Origin: Neobacillus sp. SuZ13
Lineage (GTDB): Bacteria; Bacillota; Bacilli; Bacillales; Cytobacillaceae
Assembly: GCF_030123365.1 (NCBI RefSeq)
Contig: NZ_CP126107.1
Location: 4,673,501 to 4,737,500 of the forward strand
Direction of reading: 5' to 3'
Length of the DNA stretch: 64,000 bases
Part shown: positions 17,157 through 25,414 of the stretch, in pieces
How the letters are laid out: each line of letters opens with the position of its first letter
Numbering within the stretch: position 1 is the first letter of the stretch
Translations under genes and position numbers: made by a program
The notes under the pieces: generated by a model
What the model was told of the DNA's origin: nothing
Database searches by the model: none
Seen by the model: the letters and a program-made list of their open reading frames with translations, nothing else

Positions 17157-18275
17157 TTATTTTTCAAGCAATGTTTTTGTATCTAAGAATTCTAGCCCAT
17201 GTGCTTCTGCGACGGCTTGATAGGTTACGTAGCCGCCTAGTGTGTTGATTCCTTTTAACAATGCTTCATTGCTGAGACAAGCTTGTTTATAGCCTTTATT
17301 GGCAATTTGTACGGCATATGGGACCGTTACATTTGTTAAGGCGATGGTAGAGGTTCTTGGGACCGCACCCGGCATGTTTGCAACTGCATAGTGGACTACA
17401 TCATGTTTCACATAGGTCGGATTGTCGTGCGTGGTTATCTGGTCAGTGGTTTCAAAAATCCCCCCTTGATCAATTGCAATATCTACAACAACACTGCCTG
17501 GTTTCATCGTTTGAATCATTTCTTCCGTTACGAGTTTCGGGGCTTTTGCTCCTGGAATTAGAACGGCTCCAATCACCAAGTCCGAATCCTTCACTGCTTC
17601 TGCGATATTATAAGGATTGGACATAAGAGTCGTCACATCTGACCCAAAAATATCATCTAATTGACGGAGACGATCTGGATTTAAATCAATAATGGTCACT
17701 TTGGCTCCCAAACCAATCGCCATTTTAGCGGCATTCGTTCCAGCCACACCTCCACCGATAATAGTAACCGTTCCTCTTTGAACCCCTGGGACACCAGATA
17801 GTAGAATTCCCATTCCCCCATGGACTTTCTCAAGAAATTGGGCTCCAATTTGCGGTGCCATTCTTCCAGCAACTTCACTCATCGGCGTTAACAACGGTAA
17901 ACTTCTATTTGGCAACTGAACTGTCTCATAAGCGATGCCTATTACTTTATGATCAATTAATGCTTTTGTTAATTCTGGTTCAGGTGCAAGATGTAAATAT
18001 GTAAATAAAATTAATCCTTCACGAAAGTATTTATATTCGCTTGGAAGCGGTTCTTTCACCTTCATCACCATTTCCATGGACCATGCTTCTTCTGCTGAAT
18101 CTACTAATTTCGCACCTGCTGATTTATAATCCTCATTTAAAAAACCAGATCCAAGCCCAGCTCCATTTTCAATAAAAACCTCATGACCAAAATTAACCAA
18201 GTTTACTACTCCAGCTGGTGTCATAGCTACACGGTTTTCATTATTTTTGATTTCTTTAGGTACACCGATTCGCAT
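17157..18275 (-). CDS. ald: Alanine dehydrogenase
   Basis: Ald interconverts L-alanine and pyruvate plus ammonia with NAD, and supplies pyruvate from alanine during growth on amino acids and in sporulation. The 372-residue protein shows MRIGVPKEIKNNENRVA at the substrate domain, the catalytic YLHLAPEPELT region, the Rossmann loop IGGGVAGTNAAKMA, VDIAIDQGG and NMPGAVPRTST. The ATG at 18275 follows TTGGAGGT by 7 bases. It is a single-gene unit with a strong terminator, facing the 6S-like RNA. Confidence 0.97.
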   Translation of the reverse strand: MRIGVPKEIKNNENRVAMTPAGVVNLVNFGHEVFIENGAGLGSGFLNEDYKSAGAKLVDSAEEAWSMEMVMKVKEPLPSEYKYFREGLILFTYLHLAPEPELTKALIDHKVIGIAYETVQLPNRSLPLLTPMSEVAGRMAPQIGAQFLEKVHGGMGILLSGVPGVQRGTVTIIGGGVAGTNAAKMAIGLGAKVTIIDLNPDRLRQLDDIFGSDVTTLMSNPYNIAEAVKDSDLVIGAVLIPGAKAPKLVTEEMIQTMKPGSVVVDIAIDQGGIFETTDQITTHDNPTYVKHDVVHYAVANMPGAVPRTSTIALTNVTVPYAVQIANKGYKQACLSNEALLKGINTLGGYVTYQAVAEAHGLEFLDTKTLLEK

Positions 18276-18394
18276 GTGTTTACCTCCAAGTATATTTATA
18301 ATTAGCAGAATTAACCAAGGCGCAATTTTATTATAACCTTTTTCATAAGTTAGATGTAACCTCGTTGCCCCTTACTATTAATATTTGATTTCGA

Positions 18395-18437
18395 CAAAAA
18401 AATAAAGTAAAAGCCTTGCCGATATGGCAAAGCCTTT
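18395..18437 (-). terminator. Terminator after the Gly-rich protein gene
   Basis: AAAGGCTTTGCC pairs with GGCAAGGCTTTT (12 bp with G-U pairs) around ATATC on the minus strand; a T-rich stretch lies a few bases further. Confidence 0.75.
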
Positions 18438-18445
18438 GTTTTTCA

Positions 18446-18820
18446 TTAATACCAAGGATAGTATGGGTATGGGTAAGGATAATATGGGTATGGTGGGTAG
18501 TAAGGATACCCGTATCCGTAACCTGGAGTTAATAAGGCACCTGCTGCTAATCCCGTTAAGAATGGGATCCCAAAACCGAAGCCAAATGGGCGGCCAAAGC
18601 CAAAGCCGAATGGGCGGCCAAAGCCAAAACCAAATGGGCGGCCAAAACCACCAAATCCAAATCCAGGGCGGCCAAAACCGCCAAAACCAAAGCCCGGACG
18701 GCCGAAACCGCCAAAGTGGCCAAATCCTCCGTGGAATCCATGTATCCTCTCATCTGCCGGATCCACCATATTATAGTTCACATCTACGTTATTAGGCGCT
18801 ACATACATTTCTGTACTCAT
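18446..18820 (-). CDS. Glycine/phenylalanine/tyrosine-rich repeat protein, coat-like
   Basis: A protein of 124 residues. After a 40-residue N-terminus (MSTEMYVAPNNVDVNYNMVD) it becomes a low-complexity run of FGG and GFGRP units: GRPGFGFGGF occurs twice and GRPFGFGF three times. A short hydrophobic patch (LTGLAAGALLTPG) follows, then a tail of Y and P (YPYYPPYPYYPYPYPYYPWY). There is no signal peptide. The composition resembles spore coat and other insoluble surface proteins; that role is inferred from composition only. The ATG at 18818-18820 follows AGGAGGAG. Confidence 0.8.
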   Translation of the reverse strand: MSTEMYVAPNNVDVNYNMVDPADERIHGFHGGFGHFGGFGRPGFGFGGFGRPGFGFGGFGRPFGFGFGRPFGFGFGRPFGFGFGIPFLTGLAAGALLTPGYGYGYPYYPPYPYYPYPYPYYPWY

Positions 18821-18929
18821 GTTTCTCCTCCTCATTTTTATTAATAGACACACTAAAGAATATGCATAAGTAAATGCACATTCTTGGGTATTGGCCCTTA
18901 TTTACAAAAAATCCATGATATTTGTCCAC

Positions 18930-18959
18930 AAAAAAAGACTATCCCATATAAGGACAGTC
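18930..18959 (-). terminator. Terminator after the 53-aa gene
   Basis: GACTGTCC pairs with GGATAGTC (one G-U) around a 7-nt loop on the minus strand, followed by seven T residues. Confidence 0.8.
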
Positions 18960-18979
18960 CCTCCATACCATCAACAATA

Positions 18980-19141
18980 TTAGCTCTCGGATCCAGCAAA
19001 ATCGGCATTATCAGCAATTGCTGTGCCTTCGCCAATAAATCCACTATTATATGAATCCAATATTTGTTGGCTTACTTCATTGGCCCCATGCTCATTAAAT
19101 TCAAATACAAACTTTTTGTTTTGTTCATTTTTTCCCATCAT
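18980..19141 (-). CDS. Small protein, 53 residues, unknown function
   Basis: A short gene between the Gly-rich protein and the stress protein. AAAGGAG lies 6 bases before an ATG at 19139-19141, with a second ATG immediately after. The product begins MMGKNEQNKKFVFEFNEHG and ends DNADFAGSES. It is hydrophilic, rich in N, E and G, and has no cysteine or membrane segment. A clear terminator follows. The good ribosome site, codon pattern and terminator support a real gene, but I do not recognise the family. Confidence 0.68.
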   Translation of the reverse strand: MMGKNEQNKKFVFEFNEHGANEVSQQILDSYNSGFIGEGTAIADNADFAGSES

Positions 19142-19244
19142 TCAAATCTCCTTTCCATTGAAGGTTACCTCTATATTGTTCGAAAAGTTGCAACAGTTAT
19201 CCCTTGTTAAATAATGTATAATTTAAGTAAGGAGATGATTAATC

Positions 19245-19697
19245 ATGGGACTTAAATATAGAAATATTTTAGTCGCTATTGATGGTTCAAAAGAAGCTGA
19301 TTGGGCTTTTAAAAAAGGGATTGAAATCGCCAAGAGAAATGATGCCACCCTATTATTAGTCCACGTTATTGACACTAGAACATTTGCATTAATTGAGGCT
19401 TATGATACTGTAATTGGAGATCGAGCAGAAAAGCTGGCAAAAGATATGCTTGAAAATTACCGAAAGCAAGCCGAAGATGCAGGCATAACTAAAGTGCAAT
19501 ATGAAATTGATTATGGTTCTCCAAAAATTCGTATCCCAAGAGATTTAGCTAAAAAACACGGAGTAGATTTGATTATCTGCGGTGCAACTGGATTAAATGT
19601 TGTCGAGAGGTTTTTTATCGGAAGCGTTTCTGAACATATTACTCGTTATGCACATTGTGACGTTCTCATTGTTCGTACAGAAAAAGATATAGCCTAA
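19245..19697 (+). CDS. Universal stress protein (UspA family)
   Basis: A cytoplasmic nucleotide-binding protein of 150 residues. It has the N-terminal ILVAIDGSKEADWAF strand-loop and the ATP-binding signature G-2x-G-9x-G-S in GATGLNVVERFFIGS, so it belongs to the ATP-binding USP branch. AAGGAGATG lies shortly before the ATG. It is monocistronic with its own terminator. The target process is unknown; Bacillus relatives include YxiE and NhaX. Confidence 0.9.
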   Translation: MGLKYRNILVAIDGSKEADWAFKKGIEIAKRNDATLLLVHVIDTRTFALIEAYDTVIGDRAEKLAKDMLENYRKQAEDAGITKVQYEIDYGSPKIRIPRDLAKKHGVDLIICGATGLNVVERFFIGSVSEHITRYAHCDVLIVRTEKDIA

Positions 19698-19706
19698 GAT
19701 AGAATC

Positions 19707-19743
19707 AAAAGCACGCAGCGGATTGAAGCTTCGTGCTTTCTTT
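19707..19743 (+). terminator. Terminator after the universal stress protein gene
   Basis: AAAGCACG pairs with CGTGCTTT around a 16-nt loop, followed by CTTT. It is somewhat loose. Confidence 0.65.
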
Positions 19744-19875
19744 ACAGATAGGCTGTGAAAGGAAATCAACAGACAAGTTTAACACAGCCCATAAATATTA
19801 AACAAAGATTTCTAGTGAATGGGTGGTAATTGTATAGTAAAATAAAATGTAGTCAGTCAGATTGGAGGCAATCAT

Positions 19876-20190
19876 ATGGAAGAATATTTTTCTTTTGATC
19901 ATCGTCTTGGTATTCCAGTGCCCGAATTAACTTTGGAATGGGACCAATACAACGAGGAAACACAACAAAAGATTCTCTTTTACTGGGAACAAGTCCGCGG
20001 TTCGATTCCTGACCGGATTAGTGAAATTGAAACCGAAATTAATTTGAAACAAACACTTCTCTCCAATGAAAGTAATTTTCCTCGTTCTTGTCAACTGAAC
20101 ACGGAAATTGCGGAACTCGCTTCCATTATTAATGATTTATGGCTATGGTACCGAGCAAACGAAGTTCTTTCAACAAAAGTCCACCAATAG
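19876..20190 (+). CDS. Hypothetical protein, 104 residues
   Basis: A soluble, mostly helical, acidic protein starting MEEYFSFDHRLGIPVPEL and rich in W, E and I. TTGGAGG lies 9 bases before the ATG, and a strong bidirectional terminator follows. A central stretch (about residues 48-92) looks like a helical hairpin. I do not recognise the family. The neighbours moaB and the EcsC-like gene are on the opposite strand and give no functional link. Confidence 0.78.
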   Translation: MEEYFSFDHRLGIPVPELTLEWDQYNEETQQKILFYWEQVRGSIPDRISEIETEINLKQTLLSNESNFPRSCQLNTEIAELASIINDLWLWYRANEVLSTKVHQ

Positions 20191-20224
20191 AAAACTCCCT
20201 TTCCATTGAAAAAGGGAGTTTTCT
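20190..20224. terminator. Bidirectional terminator between the 104-aa gene and moaB
   Basis: GAAAACTCCCTTT and AAAGGGAGTTTTC form a long stem with T runs on both strands, serving the two convergent genes. Confidence 0.88.
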
Positions 20225-20228
20225 CTAT

Positions 20229-20741
20229 TTAGAGGTCTTTTTGTATTTCTCTTACTACATGCCCTATTTCAGGCAGAATTAATTTATTCATTGCGAGCTT
20301 CACGGCGCCTGTTGAGCCTGGGGTAGAGAATACTGCTTTATTTTTCACCACACCAGCTATGGCCCTTGAAAGAATGGCTGCAGAACCAATATCTTCTTGA
20401 AAACTCAACATCCGGAATATTTCACCAAAACCGACAATCTCTTTATCAAGTAATTTTTCTACCGTTTCAATCGTTACGTCCCGCTTGGCAATACCCGTTC
20501 CGCCATTTGTTAAAATGACATCAATATCTTCTCTTGCACATCCTTTTACGATTTCATCTTGGATGGGCGCTGCTTCATCTTTTACAATGACGTAATCAAC
20601 AATCTTGTGTCCTGCATGTTCGAGTAGGTCGATCATTAACTTTCCACTTTTATCTGTTTCCCTAGTTCTTGTATCACTAACTGTTATAACTTTGCAATTA
20701 ACTATTCTAGGTGCAGCCTTTTTATGTTCTTGAGTACTCAT
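20229..20741 (-). CDS. moaB: Molybdenum cofactor biosynthesis protein MoaB
   Basis: MoaB belongs to the MogA/MoaB family that adenylylates molybdopterin before molybdenum insertion. The 170-residue protein has the signature LTNGGTGIAKRDVTIETV, VITVSDTRT and STPGSTGAVKLAM. Its ATG overlaps the stop of the upstream EcsC-like gene by 4 bp, so the two are co-translated. No other molybdopterin genes are in the window. Confidence 0.93.
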   Translation of the reverse strand: MSTQEHKKAAPRIVNCKVITVSDTRTRETDKSGKLMIDLLEHAGHKIVDYVIVKDEAAPIQDEIVKGCAREDIDVILTNGGTGIAKRDVTIETVEKLLDKEIVGFGEIFRMLSFQEDIGSAAILSRAIAGVVKNKAVFSTPGSTGAVKLAMNKLILPEIGHVVREIQKDL

Positions 20742-21580
20742 CCCATTAACTCCTCTTTTTCTCGTAGGTAACGTAGTTGATAATATTTATGAGCCACATC
20801 CGTTACTTTTCTAGTTAACTGATAATTAGCACCAGCCCCAATGGCCATGCTGACTAGCGGAATTCCTTGAATCGTTTTTTTTCTGAACAGCGCAATGACC
20901 AGCGCTTTCATAAGTTGTTGAACCGGTTGTTCAAGCCAGGTTATATCAGTTATTTCTTCATTTCCTTCATAAAAATAAAAGTCTTCCTGCTCCTCCAATT
21001 CTTCCATCAGGGAGGTCCAGCCTGCTCCTTGCAGTCTTGGGGGTAATGTAGCCGTGTGAAAGACCTTCAGAGAGGTCATCATTTCAAATGGAGTATTAAC
21101 TTCCACCCCGTAAGTCATCGCTATTAATTGGACAACCCTTAAATTAATCACTGCTATCCCTGGTATATCCGTGCTTAATAGCAATGTACCACCGGTCCCG
21201 GCTAATCCCCCTTGCGCAAAGGAATAAAAACGATGACGGGAAATTTGCTGCTCAGCAATATATTGTAATTGTTCAATGCTTAATTTTTTTAGATCTTCAA
21301 TTTTTTCTAGGTCCTTATGAAAGATTCGCCCCGATGAAAGAATTCTATCCTTTGCATCCATTTGCAGTTGAGAGCCTTGGATCATGCTATGTAAATGAAA
21401 CAGCCAGCTATCAATCACTGAAAAGAATTGGCTTTGAACCTTATCAGGTAATAATGAAAATGATTGTTGCAGAAATTTTTCATAGGTTAATTGGAAATCA
21501 TTCGGCTCGAATTCAAATAAATTTCTTTCCCAATCCTGTATTTCATTCAAGACCATTGCTTCACGATCTGTTAATGGCAT
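20738..21580 (-). CDS. EcsC family protein
   Basis: A 280-residue protein of the EcsC family, a group of unknown biochemical function that includes the third protein of the ecs ABC-transporter operon. The centre carries GGLAGTGGTLLLSTDIPG, followed by the hydrophobic VINLRVVQLIAMTYG segment; the C-terminal part has IPLVSMAIGAGANYQLTRKVT, another semi-hydrophobic helix. It is coupled to moaB by a 4-bp overlap. Nothing in the sequence identifies a catalytic site. Confidence 0.83.
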   Translation of the reverse strand: MPLTDREAMVLNEIQDWERNLFEFEPNDFQLTYEKFLQQSFSLLPDKVQSQFFSVIDSWLFHLHSMIQGSQLQMDAKDRILSSGRIFHKDLEKIEDLKKLSIEQLQYIAEQQISRHRFYSFAQGGLAGTGGTLLLSTDIPGIAVINLRVVQLIAMTYGVEVNTPFEMMTSLKVFHTATLPPRLQGAGWTSLMEELEEQEDFYFYEGNEEITDITWLEQPVQQLMKALVIALFRKKTIQGIPLVSMAIGAGANYQLTRKVTDVAHKYYQLRYLREKEELMG

Positions 21581-21645
21581 GTTTGATTCCCCCTCACGGC
21601 AAAGGCTTTCTGTTTCCAGTATATCATAAAGAATTACCTGGATAA

Positions 21646-21684
21646 AAAGGCAAAAGGCAAAAGCTTTCCTAGCTTTTGCCTTTT
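21646..21684 (-). terminator. Terminator after ackA
   Basis: A 13-bp stem AAAAGGCAAAAGC / GCTTTTGCCTTTT on the minus strand, with a T run shortly after. Confidence 0.83.
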
Positions 21685-21696
21685 AAATATTATCGA

Positions 21697-22890
21697 TTAA
21701 TGAATGTTACCAAGACGTACAACGTCGCGGGCAATCATTACTTCTTCGTTTGTTGGAATGATTAATACTTTAACTGGTGAATGTGGGTAGTTAATAAATG
21801 CTTCTTCGCCCCTAACTTTGTTAAGAGCTGGATCCCAATAAACACCCATAAATTCTAGACCTCTTAAAACATTTTCCCTAATTGTGTCACTATTTTCCCC
21901 GATTCCTGCTGTGAAAATAATAGCATCGACACCATTCATACGTGAAGCATAAGAACCGATGTATTTATGAATTCGGTTTGCAAAAACTTCCAAGGCAAGC
22001 TTCGCACGCTCATTGCCTTTTTTCGCTTCAATTTCAATATCACGTAAATCACTTGAGAAACCGGACATGGCCAGCATACCACTCTTTTTATTAAGGACAT
22101 CAAGTACTTCCTCAGCCGTTTTATTGGTTTTTTCCATAATATATGGGATCAATGCTGGGTCAATATTACCTGAACGAGTACCCATGGTCACCCCGGCAAG
22201 TGGTGTAAAGCCCATGGATGTATCAATTGACATACCGCCTTCAATTGCTGCAATACTTGCACCGTTTCCTAAATGACAAGAAATTAGACGTAATTGTTCA
22301 ACAGGTCGGCCTAGAAGTTCTGCTGCACGTTGTGAAACATATTTATGAGAAGTTCCATGGAAACCATACTTACGAATACCATACTTTTCGTAATACTCCA
22401 TTGGTAAGCTGTATAGGTAAGAGCTTTCTGGCATCGTTTGGTGGAATGCCGTATCAAATACAGCTACTGCTGGAACATTAGGAAGTACGCTCTTGAAAGC
22501 CTTGATTCCTGTTAAATTGGCTGGGTTATGCAATGGAGCAAGTTCAGATAATTCTTCAATTTTATTTAACACTTGGTCAGTAATCAGTACAGAATCGGTA
22601 AATGTTTCTCCACCATGAACAACACGGTGTCCAATTCCAACAATCTCATCAAGTGATTTAATAATTTCTAATGTCGTTAATTTATCTAAAAGCATCTTTA
22701 CAGCGACTTCATGATCAGGAATATCAATTATTTCTTGAATTTTTTCACCATTAACCGTTATATTAAAAATCGAATCATTTAAACCGATTCTTTCAATTAA
22801 TCCTTTTGTAATGACATCTTCACTTGGCATTTCAAACAATTGAAACTTTAAGGAAGAACTCCCCGCATTTATTGCAATAATTTTTGACAT
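21697..22890 (-). CDS. ackA: Acetate kinase
   Basis: AckA makes ATP from acetyl phosphate and ADP, the last step of overflow acetate formation. The 397-residue protein starts MSKIIAINAGSSSLKFQL and shows GHRVVHGGETF, DTAFHQTMPE, HLGNGASIAAI and FTAGIGENS, the ASKHA kinase motifs. The ATG at 22888-22890 follows AGGAG by 10 bases; the in-frame extension further upstream is leader sequence. A good cre site lies about 145 bp before the start, consistent with the known CcpA activation of ackA in B. subtilis. Confidence 0.96.
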   Translation of the reverse strand: MSKIIAINAGSSSLKFQLFEMPSEDVITKGLIERIGLNDSIFNITVNGEKIQEIIDIPDHEVAVKMLLDKLTTLEIIKSLDEIVGIGHRVVHGGETFTDSVLITDQVLNKIEELSELAPLHNPANLTGIKAFKSVLPNVPAVAVFDTAFHQTMPESSYLYSLPMEYYEKYGIRKYGFHGTSHKYVSQRAAELLGRPVEQLRLISCHLGNGASIAAIEGGMSIDTSMGFTPLAGVTMGTRSGNIDPALIPYIMEKTNKTAEEVLDVLNKKSGMLAMSGFSSDLRDIEIEAKKGNERAKLALEVFANRIHKYIGSYASRMNGVDAIIFTAGIGENSDTIRENVLRGLEFMGVYWDPALNKVRGEEAFINYPHSPVKVLIIPTNEEVMIARDVVRLGNIH

Positions 22891-23032
22891 ATCGTTACCG
22901 CTCCTTTTATATAACAACACTGGTTTGGCATTTTTTTTAAGTAGTACAACATTATTTTGCTCAAACCACTCTTGATTATTTCCATCCTTAATTGAATCAT
23001 TGTGTATATTATATTTCAAGGCAAAATTCTCA

Positions 23033-23046
23033 TGGCAGCGATTACA
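23033..23046 (-). promoter_or_regulatory. CcpA cre site upstream of ackA
   Basis: On the minus strand TGTAATCGCTGCCA matches the cre consensus TGWAANCGNTNWCA at 13 of 14 positions. In B. subtilis CcpA activates ackA from a cre upstream of the promoter. Here a TATAAT-like element lies downstream of the site at about 23015. Confidence 0.72.
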
Positions 23047-23090
23047 TTACAAATGAAAGTGTATTCTGATATTTCTTATTTTACAATATT

Positions 23091-23132
23091 AAAAAAAGGA
23101 TGAACCTAGAGAATAATCTCGGTTCATCCTTT
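23091..23132 (-). terminator. Terminator after ytxK
   Basis: GGATGAACC pairs with GGTTCATCC around a 14-nt loop on the minus strand, followed by seven T residues. The ytxK stop codon lies inside the 5' arm. Confidence 0.87.
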
Positions 23133-24107
23133 GTTCTCTTGAAACCATTTATCCATCTTAGATAGTATTTTATCCATCTCGACAGCACTTGAAAGATTAG
23201 GTAATTCAACAAGCAATGCCTGCTTCGGCGGGTGAACTCCTTCTCCCTTTTTCTGCAAGATAAGGATACTTTTCGCTGAATTTTTATTTTTAAACATACT
23301 TATTGGCAATTGCAGCAATCCTTGAACAATAACATGCTCTTTAAAAAATTCATGTAATTGTGGTGCTTGCTCACTTTCAAATAATCCATTCGGTATAAGG
23401 AAGAATAAATAACCGCCTGGCACCGCTTGGCGGACACTTTGTTCGATAAATAAATGATGGGAAAAGGTATGCCCTTCACTTGCCTTGACCATATAATCTG
23501 CCGCTCTGACATCATTTGGATAAAAGCCCACCGGCAAATCTGCGATTACTGCATCAACAGGATCAATAAACATCGGCTCCAGACTGTCTTGATTGAAGAG
23601 TTGAATAGGATGAGCTTGTAAATTGGCATTAACATAGGCTAACTTAATAAGAAGATCATCAATCTCAACGCCGACTGAGTCAATTTTTCTTTGGAGATGA
23701 TTTAAAACAGTTGTTAACAAATTGCCCGTCCCCACTGCTGGATCAAGCAAACGAAATGAAGGCTGCTTCATAAATCTCTCTACTAAATAGCCAATAAGTA
23801 TCCCCACAGAATCAGGGGTCATTTGATGGTTCGGCTGAACATTATCGTTCATCCCTTTTAAAATAGCCAGTTGATAGGCTTTCCGAATTTCATCGTTTGA
23901 AAACTTCTCTAAATTAATTTGTCCATATTGTTTCTTCATTCTTTTTTCTGTTAGTTCGCTGACCTCATCTTGCAGGATAGAGCCTTGGAATAAATTCTCT
24001 CCCGTCTCAGCGAGAGCCTCTAAATATGTACAGTTTAATTCTTCCTGCAAAAGAAGTGCAGTTTCATTAAATAACGTAAACAATTGTTCCACTGGAGAAA
24101 CTTTCAT
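23124..24107 (-). CDS. ytxK: Class I SAM-dependent methyltransferase YtxK
   Basis: A 327-residue protein resembling N6-adenine methyltransferases of restriction systems. It has an N-terminal helical domain, then LLDPAVGTGNLLTTVL (SAM-binding motif I) and IADLPVGFYPND in the place of the catalytic N/DPPY motif: here DLPV, which lacks the usual NPP and may mean altered activity. There is no accompanying restriction gene, and the gene is a fixed neighbour of ackA and tpx in Bacillus. The ATG at 24105-24107 has GGCGGGG upstream. Confidence 0.88.
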   Translation of the reverse strand: MKVSPVEQLFTLFNETALLLQEELNCTYLEALAETGENLFQGSILQDEVSELTEKRMKKQYGQINLEKFSNDEIRKAYQLAILKGMNDNVQPNHQMTPDSVGILIGYLVERFMKQPSFRLLDPAVGTGNLLTTVLNHLQRKIDSVGVEIDDLLIKLAYVNANLQAHPIQLFNQDSLEPMFIDPVDAVIADLPVGFYPNDVRAADYMVKASEGHTFSHHLFIEQSVRQAVPGGYLFFLIPNGLFESEQAPQLHEFFKEHVIVQGLLQLPISMFKNKNSAKSILILQKKGEGVHPPKQALLVELPNLSSAVEMDKILSKMDKWFQENKG

Positions 24108-24179
24108 TTGATCCCCGCCCTCATTAATTTCCTTATTCATTTTAATGAGTATCGACATATTATACAAGTTTTAAGCATA

Positions 24180-24207
24180 GAAAAAGGCCCTGCAATGCAG
24201 AAGCCTC
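24180..24207 (-). terminator. Terminator after tpx
   Basis: On the minus strand AGGCTTCTGC pairs with GCAGGGCCT around ATT, with a small bulge, and is followed by TTTTT. Confidence 0.75.
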
Positions 24208-24219
24208 TAAATCTTTATC

Positions 24220-24720
24220 TTACTTTGCCGCCTTAGCTGCTTCTAGTGCTGCTTCATAGTTCGGGTGGTTTGTTGCTTCACTTACATATTCAACATATGT
24301 AACTGTATCGTTAGAATCAACAACAAATACGGCACGTGCTAGTAGTCTTAATTCTTGGATAGCTACTCCAAATGCTTCACCAAATGAAAGATCACGATGA
24401 TCAGATAATGTTTGCACATTCTCAATTCCGCTAGCAGCACACCAGCGTTTTTGTGCGAAAGGCAAGTCAACACTTACCGTTAATATTTTCACATTACCTA
24501 AGCTGTTTGCTTCTTCATTAAAACGACGTGTTTCAGCATCACAAACACCAGTATCTAAAGAAGGTACAGAAGTAATTAAACGTACTTGACCTTTGGTACT
24601 TTCTAAGGTAACTTGTGACAAATCATTTGCCAGTACAGTAAAGTTAGGTGCTTTGTCCCCTACTTTAACTTCATTGCCTAAAAGTGTAATTGGATTCCCT
24701 TTAAATGTTACATTTGCCAT
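24220..24720 (-). CDS. tpx: Thiol peroxidase
   Basis: An atypical two-cysteine peroxiredoxin that reduces peroxides with thioredoxin. The 166-residue protein carries the peroxidatic cysteine at residue 60 (SVPSLDTGVCDAETRRF) and the resolving cysteine at residue 94 (FAQKRWCAASG), the spacing of the Tpx family. The ATG follows AGGAGG. It is a single-gene unit between ytxK and ytfJ. Confidence 0.97.
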   Translation of the reverse strand: MANVTFKGNPITLLGNEVKVGDKAPNFTVLANDLSQVTLESTKGQVRLITSVPSLDTGVCDAETRRFNEEANSLGNVKILTVSVDLPFAQKRWCAASGIENVQTLSDHRDLSFGEAFGVAIQELRLLARAVFVVDSNDTVTYVEYVSEATNHPNYEAALEAAKAAK

Positions 24721-24857
24721 TTTACATCCTCCTTTGTTTTGTTCAAGTTCTAGCGGATTGTAGAAAACCGCTTCCCTTCAAATATGTACAGTGTAAATAT
24801 ATCTTTTCAAAATCTAATTTGCAATTAATAAGCTTTTGAATTTTCACACATCACATG

Positions 24858-24895
24858 AAAAAAGTTAACCTTCCTAATCTTCTGGAAGATTAACC
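24858..24895 (-). terminator. Terminator after ytfIJ
   Basis: On the minus strand GTTAATCTTCC pairs with GGAAGGTTAAC (one U-G pair) around a 9-nt loop, followed by six T residues. Confidence 0.8.
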
Positions 24896-24902
24896 TTTTC
24901 TG

Positions 24903-25397
24903 CTATAATTCAAGTTCTTCTTTTGGCTTATGCTCGACTTTCGATCCTTGATTACTATTTTGGTGTTGGCCTTGGTCCTTTTTTGAGAACATTTGCTGAA
25001 TTTTATCTATCGCCTGTGGAGCAAGCTCTAATATTTTTTCATACAAATGAGTGCTTTCATCCAAATGCAGCATTTTAACGCCATGAGAGTTGACAATTAA
25101 AAAGGCAATTGGGGTAATTGAGACACCGCCCCCACTCCCGCCCCCAAATGGATGGGATGGACTTTTACTCTGACCTTGACCTTGACCTTGACCTTGGCCT
25201 TGCCCTTGACTTTGAGATCCCTCAAGTTTAAATTCACTACCACCTGCGGCAAATCCAAAACCTACTTTCGATACAGTCAAAATAACACTGCCATCAGGGG
25301 TTTCGACAGGATCACCAATAATCGTATTCACATCAATCATTTCTTTAAGGCTTTCCATTGCAGTTGTCATCAAACCTTGAATTGGATGGTCAGACAT
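24903..25397 (-). CDS. ytfJ: Sporulation protein YtfJ (GerW family)
   Basis: YtfJ/GerW is a spore protein needed for normal germination in B. subtilis. The product has 164 residues: a conserved N-terminus (HPIQGLMTTAMESLKEMIDV), the central GFGFAAGGSEF strand, then a run of glutamine-glycine repeats at about residues 61-76, a glycine patch (HPFGGGSGGGVSITPIAFL), and a charged tail. The Q-G run is encoded by an almost perfect 6-bp tandem repeat and should vary in length between strains. The ATG at 25395-25397 follows AGGAGG. It sits just after ytfI. Confidence 0.9.
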   Translation of the reverse strand: MSDHPIQGLMTTAMESLKEMIDVNTIIGDPVETPDGSVILTVSKVGFGFAAGGSEFKLEGSQSQGQGQGQGQGQGQSKSPSHPFGGGSGGGVSITPIAFLIVNSHGVKMLHLDESTHLYEKILELAPQAIDKIQQMFSKKDQGQHQNSNQGSKVEHKPKEELEL

Positions 25398-25414
25398 GGT
25401 TGTTTCCTCCTTTT

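Noticed and set aside
18424..18795. Plus-strand open frame with MGGQSQ-type repeats
   Set aside because: It is the complement of the FGG/GFGRP repeat gene. The minus strand has the ribosome site, start and terminator.
22891..23019. N-terminal extension of acetate kinase
   Set aside because: The frame is open, but the true N-terminus MSKIIAINAGSS has its own ribosome site and matches the family length.
23124..24107. Restriction-modification system
   Set aside because: The methyltransferase is YtxK, a constant neighbour of ackA and tpx in Bacillus; there is no nuclease gene and the NPPY motif is altered.
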